A program made the translations under genes and the position numbers. The notes under the pieces are model-generated. The model worked only from the letters and a program-made list of their open reading frames with translations, made no database searches and was not told the DNA's origin. Below are positions 11,871 to 23,700 of a DNA stretch of 64,000 bases, in pieces. This DNA comes from Pararge aegeria (taxonomy: Eukaryota > Arthropoda > Insecta > Lepidoptera > Nymphalidae). Where the stretch lies: assembly GCF_905163445.1 (NCBI RefSeq), contig NC_053200.1:13206001-13270000 (forward strand). The letters run 5' to 3'. Each line of letters starts with the position of its first letter. Within the stretch, counting starts at the first letter, position 1.

Positions 11871-13854
11871 CCATCCTCTCAGCAGGACTAGGCACAGGCT
11901 GGAGATAAAAAATGTATCCCCTGACTGAGGATGTAATTAACGAGTCTACCTGCTGAAATACTACGTACTACTACGTACTTCAGCAGGTATATATTATTTG
12001 GATATTATTACCATTTGTGCGCCAATGCTCGGAGAGTTAAGAAAAGTGTGGGAGAGGATAAATTGTTATCATTTCCCCGGGGAGAAAATTGTCTGCTGCC
12101 CATTCTAGCTATACTGGTGCACGGGTGGCGGAGAGGTTATGTCAGACTTTTACCGTCTGAAAGATTTTCCATGTTGTCCTGGTGACTGGGTAACGGGAAC
12201 GTTTTCTCACAAGCGCAACCCAGTCACACCCACATCTGAGTCTACAGAGGTTCCTACTAACCGTTAAAGATGCATCAAGAACACGGGATGGGCGTTAACG
12301 GAGTTAAGTTCTGCCCGCTACGCCTGCGGTAGGCCGACTCGGCTTTACCGGTGTCCCGGTACTCTCAACGAGTAACGTTAATCGACTCACTATATACTCA
12401 TTAAATATATGACAAAACATAGCGTCTAATAGAATTATTAATATTCAATTTGAGCCTCAGACATTATTACTACTTCGGTCGAAACATAGCTACAAACCCT
12501 GCATAAAATCGATATTCATAGTTCAACTAAATTACTATAAACAATTTCGTATTAGCCTCCTAGAGCATAAAAGCATCATAGAGCTAAAAATTGTCACAAC
12601 ACCCAACAAACGACATCTAATGGCATGACGGCATAAGACCGTCATGCTGTTTTCCGTGACGGCATATGGGCAAATGTTACTGTCAAAGCACACGAATAGA
12701 TGTTGCACATCTGCCAGATGTAACACAGCGAAAAGTTTTAAATAGAATTTATATTTGTATAAAAAAGTTGGGCAAAAATTAAAAAATAAAATACATAAAA
12801 TAAATATAATATATCCTCATTTGAATCAATACAGTATACAGAATATAATTAATAAGAAAATATGCGGTGGCGGTCGTCATGCCGTTTTTTGTAACGGCAT
12901 ACAGGCAAAACGTCACTTTCTGGGATACAAAGTGTCCCATAAATTATTATAATGAATAATATCACGTCAACAAAAACACTTTAGCATTTCAAATATCTAT
13001 AAAAAAATAATCTATCGATTAAATGTCCGTGTCCGTGATATAAAATGCACATGATTAATTAATTTTAATTAATTAATCTTAATTTGCTATACGACAACCA
13101 TAGAAATTTATGCGATGCATTTTTTTTTAATTAGCTCCACATTACGCTAAGCGACCTTACAGATTTGTTAGTTGTAGATTAAAAATGTTTTTTTGAATTT
13201 TTTGAATTTTGAAATAGAACATGCGTCTGGTGTTGCTGTCTTTAAAAATAATGACATACCTATGGTATTTTCATGGACATTATAAACAAAGGTAAGAGAA
13301 TATTTGTACAATATTTTTAAACAATAGTTCTACTTTATTTTTTCTAAACTTTGTACGATTTTGTATCTTTTTAATTTTATTTACTAATACAAAATATAAT
13401 TTTGAATATATTCGCTTTTGTATCATAATTGAAATTTTAAGGTTTTTTTTTCGAACCGAGATTGAACCAAGTAGAAGTAACCACTAGACCGTCGAACTTG
13501 CAATTGCGTGCAATTTTTTTCATTATATAAGTTAATGAATATATATTGAGTATAATAAAACTTATTATAATAAAGAAATAGGCTAATTATTCTGATTCTT
13601 ATATAATTTGCAAGAATCACTTACTGCGTATTCAGACCGTAACAACTCTCTTAAATGTCAAAGTGTTAAATCGGTTTAACACAAAACCTACACTAGACGA
13701 AATTGTCAATTATTGTGGCGACATTTTTAACAAAGGACTTTTAAAAAGGATAGTTTATACTTTTGTATGTTTGTTAAAATATAGCACTTAAATTATTTAT
13801 GTAATAGGAGCGTATTATATCATATATTAAATATGATATATATCCAGCCCCAAT

Positions 13855-14440
13855 CTTTCGTTCTTTGTATGTATAACACGGTCGTTTTAACTGTGCACCT
13901 GATTTCGCTTGATTTCGATTTCCAGACACCAGTTACATTGACCATACGCCTAAGTTTCATACAAATATGGTTATCATCCTTTGTATGCATAACACGTTGT
14001 CTAAACTGTGCACCTGAATTCGCTTACGTCCTGACACCAGTTTCATTATTATTGACCATACGCCTAAGTTTCATACAAATGTGCCTATCATCCTTTGTAT
14101 GCATAGCACTGTCGTTTAAACTGTGCACCTGAAGTTGTTCACATCCAGACTCTAGTTACATTATTATTGTCCATACGCCTAAGTTTCATACAAATTTGCT
14201 TATTATCCTTTGTATGAATAACACGGTCGTCTAAACTATACATATGAAAACGCTTACGTTCAGACACTAGTTGCATTACTTTCGGTCACATACATATGTT
14301 TCATACAAATTTGCCTATCGTCCTTTTTATGTATGATTCGGTCGTCATAACTGTACACCTGAACTGGCTAATGCTGAATGTTTTTACGTAGTACTTATTT
14401 ATTATTAGTTGCCTAAGTTTCATACAAATATGCCTATGTT
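13855..14440. repeat. About 115-bp tandem repeat, five diverged units
   Basis: CGCCTAAGTTTCATACAAAT, CTTTGTATGCATAACACGG-type and AACTGTGCACCTGAA motifs recur about every 115 nt. Confidence 0.88.
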
Positions 14441-15034
14441 TTTTTTTTCATGAAGTTGCAAGCAAGGTACGCAGTAACTTCTCGACTGTATCATACAAAC
14501 TTAGTCAGCCAAATTATTTCCTTAAAAAACTTTTCAAGCTCAGAATAACTCTGTAATAGTAAAAATAGATTTTTCCGAAAACCAAAGTCGGTAATGTCAA
14601 AAATAAAACACTAATAAAACAATATACTCAAGCATAGTTTGTGCCATTTTTGTGGTCTTAAAACCCACTTTTGCATTGTATATTAAGGACAAATAATATA
14701 AATATCTAAAAAATGCTTATAAAATATTTCTCATAGCTCTTATAATATTATTATTTCACTTAAATATGGCAACTTATTCGTTTACTTTGTCTCATAGTCA
14801 CGTATAGTAACCCTAGTACGTGTTCGCACGTCTCGAAAACGTATATGTGAGTTACAATTTCACAACAGTAATGGACCCATTCTTTTCGAAATATCGTATT
14901 TACTGTAGCGACTATTTTCATTTTATTTTAAAAATATACCTTAATGATGTATTTGGGAAAAGTCTTTTCAAATTCATTTTTTTTGTTACACTACAAGTTG
15001 GCAATTGACTGCTCACTGAAATCTCACCTGGTGG

Positions 15035-15235
15035 TAAGTTATGATGCAGTATAAGATGAGAGCGTGCTAACCTTATAAGGAGTATGGCAGTTATATACAA
15101 CCAATACACCTAATCGGTTTCTAAGCGACAGCATACCGCTAAATCGGTCAGCGGCACGTCTTTGTCGGTAGGGTGGTAACTAGCCACGGCCGATGCCTCC
15201 CACCAGACGAGAGATAATTTGGAAATAAGAAATTC
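15035..15235 (-). repeat. Repeat R3 copy
   Basis: Reverse orientation, with ACACCTAATCGGTTTCTAAG and AATCGGTCAGCGGCACGTCT. Confidence 0.65.
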
Positions 15236-16711
15236 ACAAATCTCCCCTACCGGGAATCGAACCCGGGACTTCCGCAGCGGTCACCGCAGCGCCAGAGAGG
15301 TCGGAAGGGGTGTAGATTTTAAACAGGAGGTGTATACGCATCACACTATACACCCCTTTACTTTGCTGAACGTGGTGAACAAACAGTTGGTGTTTTTTTT
15401 AAATTAATAAATTAGTCTAGTTTATTTTAACTTATTCGTACGCTAGCTATTACTCGTCATTATTCGAATTCAATAAATAGAAAACTCAATTAACAATGAA
15501 ATTTAAAAATAATTATGTGAAGCGAAAAACGCAGTTTAATAAATCGATGATATAAATGGTAACAAATACAGATGTATTATTGAAACGAGAAAGCGGCGGT
15601 TTTATTGTCGAACTTTGTTTTCGAGAAATGGTAACAGGTACTAGGGGTACAACAACAATGAAATAATTCACTTTTTATGACATAACGTCAAGTCAGATAT
15701 TCGTGTGACGTAATAAACGATTGATACGTTAATAATATTAATATTGCATTAAACAAATTTACTATTAATAAGAACTCTCATAAAAAATTACAATTAATAT
15801 CAAACAAGTCTATCCGGTACAACGTAATGTTCCATTTATGTAAATAATCGTCAAGTTAAAATAAAAGTTCATAATAGACTCTATTTTAAACTGTCTTATG
15901 ATGTAAATATTTTTCCATTAGTTCTTAATTTAAAAAAGGAAAAAATCAAATGAGTTACAATAACTAAGAAAAAAAATTGAATGAAATAAATAGAATTGAT
16001 TTTATGCTATGATTGTATTGACAGTATCATTATATATGATATACTGTATATAAAAAAATGTTTAATGTTAAAAAATGTATATATATTTTATTTTAAAGTA
16101 AAGAAAAGTTACATGTCAGGTAATAAAATATGGACTGCGCTCATTAATATTGATCTATATAAATGTACACGCTTGTATTTTACATTATATATTAAAGCAT
16201 AATTTATATACACAGTTTTTTGGTATTTTATTGTTATAAAAAGCACATAGGGTAGTCGATGTTGGCGATTATCTAAAATATTAATTATCTAAGTAATTCT
16301 TGTATTTTTCCATTGCATTATAAAAATAATTCACCGAAAGAAAAATTCAAAAGCTCTTTAAAGTAATAAAGAGAATAGAAAATAATGATGTGAGCATAAG
16401 ATTTCATAGTTTTGCCACGGAATTACGTAGCTTTTCTGTCAGTTGCTAACCGGTGGTGGTATTGAATACCAGTTCGTAACTGTGGGAAGAATTACACAAT
16501 ACGAAAAAAGAAGAAAAGTACCTGCATAAATACGAAGTGTGATAATAGCGTCACCATGTTTTGACTCTTGCTCGCACAGTATGCGAGTTTATAAATTTAG
16601 GGTTAATTTAAAATACCATTTCCTTTTTACAGGTTGTCCATCGTTTTAGTTTTATGAATAAAGTAATGTCATTAATTGGTTGGGTGGAGGTAATATATGG
16701 TAGGTAAACAG
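15236..16711. other. AT-rich intergenic sequence
   Basis: Long TA-rich stretches (15400-16250) with no coding signal and no repeat that I can name. Confidence 0.4.
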
Positions 16712-17270
16712 TTCGCAATCCTGCAACCCTGGTACATTTCATTTACATTTGCTAATATGGAGTCGTTTTCGAATATCAAAACCCAATAATGTTAAAGTTA
16801 CTTTATAAACTTTAATTTAATGAATGATCAAAATTTAAAAAATTTAGAAAAAATAGATAGCCTTTTGCTTACTTAGAATTATCATTGTTGCTGTCATAGT
16901 AATCTTCGAATATTGAAACATTATATAAATTAATCTATAATCGAAACAATTGAAAGTAAAACAATCGAGGAACAAAATCGATTATTATATAATGCTAGTT
17001 CGTATTCCTGTAACCCTAGTACACTTTATTTACATTTCCTATTGTCGTTTTCGAATATCGAAACGCAATAATATCAAAGTTACTTTTTAGACGTTATTAA
17101 TGAAAGATAGCAAGAATCGGGATTTAAAAAATCCAGAAAAAAAATAGCCACAGAAAAAATATCTTACATAATTATCATTATATTGCTTCCATAGGTCACC
17201 TTCGAATATCGAAACATTATTTAAATTAATGAATGATCGCAACAATTGAAAGTAAAACAATGGATTATTG
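16712..17270. repeat. Two-copy tandem duplication, unit about 280 bp
   Basis: 16712-16997 and 16998-17270 share CAATTGAAAGTAAAACAAT, GTCGTTTTCGAATATC and TCGAATATTGAAACATTAT. Confidence 0.85.
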
Positions 17271-17593
17271 CTTACTCAGAATAAATATTAAATCACAGGG
17301 CGCCAGAAGTTTTCCTAAAAAATACTTTAGTAAAAAGCATCAGACAGAACAAATTTTTTTTATGTATGTTTTTTTTTAACGTCGGAACTCATAGTGCGCA
17401 CGGAGTTTGTACTATAAAATGCAGAGCCAAAAAGTATTTTTAATCTATGTGTTTTTTTTAAATTCCGAACAAAAGTTGTCCATTATTATGTAAAGGAGTT
17501 ATCTGTAAATGGGAGACAGTATTTTAAATTTAGCCCGAAGTACATCTATATGGCTATTTCATTAAATTGGCTTAACTAGGGCTGTGGAGTGGC
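16998..17593 (-). other. Probable FEM1B 3' UTR and downstream sequence
   Basis: No coding signal is seen. The first AATAAA on the minus strand that I noticed reads at 17030-17025, implying a 3' UTR of about 560 nt. An earlier variant signal may be used instead. Confidence 0.4.
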
Positions 17594-17760
17594 TTAACTA
17601 GGGCTGGTACTCGGGCTGACTCCGTGCATGGCGAGGAAGGGGTGCAGATCTCTTGGTACTTGTGAAGGCCTGTACGTGCCGCCGTGGAAAGCCAGGGCTG
17701 CCGCCGCGAGGCAGGAGAGCCGCGGACTGAGTGCGGCGCGGACTAGGCTTTCTGCCGGCC
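17594..17760 (-). CDS. FEM1B: FEM1B exon 14 (residues 603-657, stop)
   Basis: It encodes PRLSCLAAAALAFHGG and RPSQVPRDLHPFLAMHG, then ten more residues and TAA at 17596-17594. The pattern LxCLAA...VPRxL..F is the FEM1 C-terminal VHL-type box (Elongin and CUL2 binding). The acceptor is CCTAG. The exon was found by continuing the family alignment in phase 1 after exon 13; length and frame agree exactly. Confidence 0.93.
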
Positions 17761-20700
17761 CTAGGATGAGAACATTTTTTTAATATTAACTGATACGTGC
17801 CGCTAAGATGTGGAACGCCCTCCCGGCAACTGTGTTACCTGCAACGTATATTTTGAGTACCTTCAAGGCTAGAGTGAATAGGCTTTTTCTAGGCAAGCGT
17901 GCTCCAACCTAGACCTCATCATTGCCTTTCTAACGGGCATGATTTTCGCCAAACGCTGGCCTATCGTTAATATTATATATTAAAAAAAAAATAAAAAAAA
18001 AAATAAAATAAAAACTAGGTCCGAGTCAGAGCTTTAAAGTCGACATAAGAATTATTATCTACATCACGCGTACATTCAGTATAATCTATAGTTAAAAAAT
18101 AAAATAAATAAATATACTACAACAATACACACATCGCCATCTAGCCCAAAAGTAACGTAGCCTGTGTTATGGGTACTAAGATGACTGAAGAATATATTTC
18201 ATGAATGATATAAATAAATACATATAATATACAGACAAACACCCAGTCACTGAAAAACATTCATGTTCAACACACAACTATTTTCCAGCTGTGGGAATCG
18301 AACCCACGGCCTTGGACTCAGAAAGTAGGGAAGCTGCCCACTGCGCCAGTCGGCCGTCAAAATGTAGCCTATGCTACTCTGCGTCTTTTCTACTAACTCG
18401 CTCTTCTTTCATTAAGGGTTGTCTGGATATCGCTTAAAACGATAAGACCGCCTTTGCGCATTTTTATTTGTCTTGTATTTGCCTTTACTTAAGTAAAGTT
18501 AAGTTATTATATTAGAACTTAACTTTACTTAAGTAAAGGCAAACAAACACACTTTTTAACAAACTCATTTATAATATTAGAATGGCCCACCTGGTTGCAC
18601 GTTGAAAATAATCCTATAAGAAAATCAGCGCTTCGCAGGGCATGCAAGGAACACGTCCTTTTTTAGACTTTGTGGCAGTGGCGTGCATTACATACAAGCA
18701 CAGAAGCACTGCATACCCAAATTATTTTATTTAGCTTGTATTTGAGGGGAATGTTTCTATTTTTTTGCTATATATCTGCTTTATGCATACCCTGGCCGAA
18801 GAACCTGTGCACGCCACTGCTTTGTGGTATACCTTTATTGCTTCCTCCGATCCTGCGGCAGGACGGAGGTTATGTGGGTGGTGGGTGTGCATAATCCCCC
18901 CTCTAAAGGGGGTATACCGAAACTAAAAACCACAACGGGATGCCCCTCTTGTTAGCTTTAACCTCCCGGACGAAAGAACACCTGCTACAACCTGCCGCCC
19001 TGTGTCCTTCAACCTTAGGAGTAGGTGTTAAACCTCATGTGTCTGTAATCACACCGGCAACCACGCCATTCAGACATGAAGACAGCATTGCAACAATGCT
19101 GCTTGGCGGCAGAAATGATTACGGCGGTAGTAGTTCCACGGACGAGCTCTTCTACAAAAAGCTCAAACTACTACTATATATATATAAACATCGGTATCAG
19201 AACAAAAATAAGTGATGCAATAATTTCTTTGAGACCCACTGCAAGTCAAAGGAATCAAATCATTTTATCATCTTCAATGTCTAGATTCCCCCCCAATCGT
19301 TGCCATTACAACCTGCGCATAACATACCTTCTCTCGCTCGTTTCGTTATTTGTGGTCAGACCAAGCGGGCATGTTATTAATCCGTTCCTGGCCTAATTGA
19401 TTAGATAGGCTTCCTCGTTTCAATGTTTGATATTTAAATGCTAAAACGCAAGTAGCTCCGAAAGGTGATAATGAAAAAATATATGCTCAACACTCCAATA
19501 AGCCAGGGAGGTCGTCGAAAATATCAACAGTCAATTTACCACCTCGCTTAAACAGTCAACTTACCACCTCGCTTCACAACAGTCAATTTACCACTTCGCT
19601 TCAACAGTCAACATACCAACTCGCTTTAACAGTCAATTTACCACCTCGCTTCAACATTCAATTTACCACGTCGCTTAAACAGTCAACTTACCACCTCGCT
19701 TCAACAGTCAACTTACCAACTCACTTCAACAGTCAATTTACCACCTCGCTTCAACAGTAAATTTACCACCTCGCCTCAACAGTCAACTTACCACCTCGCT
19801 TCAACAGTCTATTTACCACCTCGCCTCAACAGTCAACTTACCACCTTGCTTCAACAGTCAACTTACCACCTCGCTTCAACAGTCTATTTACCACCTTGCT
19901 TCAACAGTCAACTTACCACCAATAGCGGCGACTAGGGGAGTGATGCCGGCTTCGTCCACAGCGTCCACGTGAGCCCCTCGCGCTAATAGCTCGCAGACAC
20001 TCCCGCACACAGCCTCTCGCAATTGATTTCTCTCGTCTATAACAAATTGGTTAGAAGACTCAATTACCATCATCATAGTCACGTGAGAGGCTTTTGCCGT
20101 GGCTAGTTACCCTTTCTGAGTCCAAGGAGCCTGCACAGAATTAAGAACATACAGAAACCGTTTACACGACTAATATTGAAACATCAAAAACCAGTCCACT
20201 TTAGTAGTGTTTCTCGAACAGGCGGTTAATCACTTCATTCCATTTAGTCCAGTGAAGGCCTATCACAGGCACTTATGAAGAGTTCATACATATATTGTTT
20301 ACATAACTGTAAGGGGATGGTGATAACTTCGTACGCTATCGAAACCCTAAAGCTACGAGGGTTCCAAATGCGCCCTGTTCTAAGAGGCCAGGCCGGGTAA
20401 AATTTAGCAGTTGATAGTAATCATTTTACCTCTAATGTTCTAAACGTTTTCCGTAAAAGAGGAAAATGGGAAAAACTTTGTGAGCTAGCAACATTGCGCA
20501 CTGTAAAGTTCTCCTTCCACAATAGGAGGGGTTAAGGCCGTAGTCTACTACGCTGGCCCAGTGCGGTTTGGTGGGAAACAAATAACTAATAAATATGTTT
20601 ATTCCGTCACAAATGACAGTATTTTAAATAAGCACCAATTATACAATGAAAACCAAACTGTGAATTACATTAGTTACATGTAATGTTATATTTGAAAATA

Positions 20701-23700
20701 CGAAATAATATCTGTTGTTAACGCCAGCACAAGTTACGTTTTTAATATAATGAAAAACTCCATTATAGAAAATTAAACTTGAATGTTAATCTATATATAT
20801 AAAAGAAAGTTGTGTAAGTTACACCATTTATAACTCTATAACGGCTTGACCGATTTTTATGATATTTGATTTTTTGGATTCCTCTTAGACCGGAATAGGA
20901 TAATGAGTATTAAAATATAACATTCATAAAAAAAAAAAAATTATCAGCGGTACGAAGTTCGCCGGAACAGCTAGTTTTGTATATATCAAGCAGAAGTCCC
21001 ATGTAAAATACTTACCAGGTATAAGTTGATACGATATTAGCGCGATATGCAAAGCCGTTCTGCGCAAATCGTCCGCTGCGTCAACTTCTAGACCGCACTC
21101 AAGTAACAGTCGCGTCGTCCTCATGCATGGAAACCTGACAACAGAATAGAATAGATTAGAACAGAACAGAAAAGAAGTCAAGAGAAGAGAAGATAAGAGA
21201 GGAAAATAAAAGGGAAGAGCAGAGAAGGGACGAAAAGATGAGAGAACAGAAGAGAATAGAATATTTTTAAGAGTACAGAAAAAATAGTACCATTTTTATC
21301 CGCAACACGGCGTGGATATTTTTTTCGACTCTTTTCGATGCTTTGCATGTTATGGTAATTTAATGCTTAAAAATCAGACTTAAAATTGTATAGTTCTGGT
21401 GCAAATTCAATGAGCGAATTTAAAATGTGTATTAAACAAAAAGAGAACGATAACGTGTTCATATATAACCATTGAATTAAGAAAGTACGGAATCCTTATT
21501 CAGCCATTATTATAAGCAGTGCATTGTGTCCAAAAACAGTGAAAAAACCCCGCGCACGTCTCACTTCAAAATGCGCGGAATGTTGCTAGCTCACAAACTT
21601 TTTCCTATTTTTAACATTTTATCGTAGAACATTAGAGGTAAAATAATTACTAACAACTGCTAAATGGTATGAAGTGACTAGCCGTTTGTTTGAGAAACCA
21701 TTCTAAAGTGGAGTGGTTTTTGACGCTTCAATATAAGTCGTGTACACGGTTTCTGTATGTTCTTAATTCTGTGTATATAACTTAAAAAAATATTAAAACA
21801 ATAAAACTTAGTAACGTTAAACGATTTTTTTTTAAATAATGAAATAATATAATTTCTATTATTAAAGGGTCTGCCTCTTTACTAACAAAATTGCTGCGCC
21901 CTAACAGGGTGTTTTTTATTCTAATCGCTTTTGATTATTGTGATATTATTATGAACAATGTATGCGTATCAAATAAATTTAAATTGAAATTGAAGTTAAC
22001 ATTTAACTTACTGGCACAAGTCGCTCAATTGAACATTTAACACACGTCGCTTAATTGAACATTTAACACACGTCGCTTAAATGAAAATTTAACACACGTC
22101 GCTTAATTGAACTTTTAACATACGTCGCTTAATTGAACATATACCTCATGTCGCTTAGTTGAACATTCAACATACGTCGCTTAATTTAACATTTAACACA
22201 CGTCGCTTAAATGAGCATTTTACTTACTGGCACACGTCGCTAGTATGGAAGTCGTCAACCGGCGTCCGCCTGTCAACAGCGAGGTGGAGTAACGTCTGTC
22301 CCGATCTTAACCTCGCGTTGCGTAACCTGAATATCGCTCTCCGAACTGCGCTGGTTGTTTCCTGAAACGAAAAATTAAGAGATTCAGAATTATTAAAGGT
22401 ATGTAAGCGAGCGTCGCCTAACCATTCGGGGGGACCAAGTCCCATGCCCGTCACAGAACTCTGATTTATTGAAGAAATGATATGTGAAGTCTATATATAA
22501 AAAATTAACACAGTAATAACACCACGCGGGCCAGCAACTTGGCCAGCGTGGTGGACTAATATAAATCCTACCCAGACACTGAAAAACCAACATGTTCATC
22601 ACACAAACATTTTCCAGTTGTGGGAATCGAGCCCACGGCTTTGGACTCAGAAAGCACGAAAGAGAGTTCCAAACGCCCCACCCCCCAGGTTTAAGGAGAA
22701 GCCGGGTGAATAACAAATTCATATGTGTAGTGGACTGTGAATAGTCCAAATAGGGGATTTTAAAGCTAAACTAGTGAGGAAGTCTACCCACCTAGCTAAC
22801 AGTTACAATTCTAACAATATAAATATAATTTTATATTATAAATGCAAACGTTTGTTTGTTTGTATGTCCTTCAATCACGCCCTAACAAAGCCACCAATAA
22901 ACTTATAGATAGTCAGCATAGAGTTAGTTGGAAACACGGAGAGTAACTTACTACTTTACTTACCAGGAAAACCAGCGGTTCTCACGAGATTTGAAAGTAA
23001 AACACTGAAAAAAAAACTAAAAGAGACAAAGAACGCGTGCAACAGATAATAAGTAAAAAATTTAATAAACTTACTTCGTCATTGTCGGAATTTTCTAGAA
23101 GTCTCGCCGCTACCGCGACCAAGTAAAGTGCTGTGCGTACATTGCTTTCATATTCCTCCTGCAAAAAGATATCTATGTATGACCCTGATTATGAGAAAAA
23201 AGAGTGTCTGTGTTTGGTAAATAGGGCAAACTGCTTTTCAGGGTAGGATATAATTTTAAAGTTATTCAGACAAGCTATACAGTTGCCAATAAAACCTCAA
23301 GAGAGAAATACTTGTTTCAATTCCTAAGACCTTAAAATCTTTGTAAAAAGATTTGTCCGCAAAAAAAAGTAAAGAATAAAAAATTTGAACTCGTCCTGTT
23401 GATGAAGAGAACGAGTGTCTGAAGTTGGGTTAAGGGGTTGTCAAACGAAAGATTGGGTTACGCTAAAAGGGGGGCTATGATCCGCGCCCCTGGCAATCTG
23501 CCCCAAAGATTATGGACACCGCAGCTATGACCCGCTGGGTCAAAGCTGCTAGTGAGATCGTTACTTTCGGTCCGAGCTTAACCGGATTATAATTCACAAT
23601 ATAATAATAAAATTCACACGTTATTAATCCATAGATACTAATATTATAAATACGGAATTTTGCCTATCCGCTTCACCGATCTCGACGAAGTTTGGCACAG

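Larger units (their letters stand above)
9700..13850. other. Intergenic repeat debris
   Basis: Apart from R4, R6 and S2 pieces there is an unidentified GC-richer block at 12120-12380. Two related stretches at about 12620-12680 and 12865-12920 share CGTCATGCCGTTTT-type sequence. No gene seen. Confidence 0.4.

Noticed and set aside
19526..19920. Regular 25-bp repeats resembling a CRISPR array
   Set aside because: Units are directly abutting with no spacers and derive from a splice junction in a eukaryotic gene.
22393..22749. 118-codon minus-strand frame next to FEM1B exon 11
   Set aside because: It is formed by an S1 SINE and intron sequence, with no relation to FEM1.
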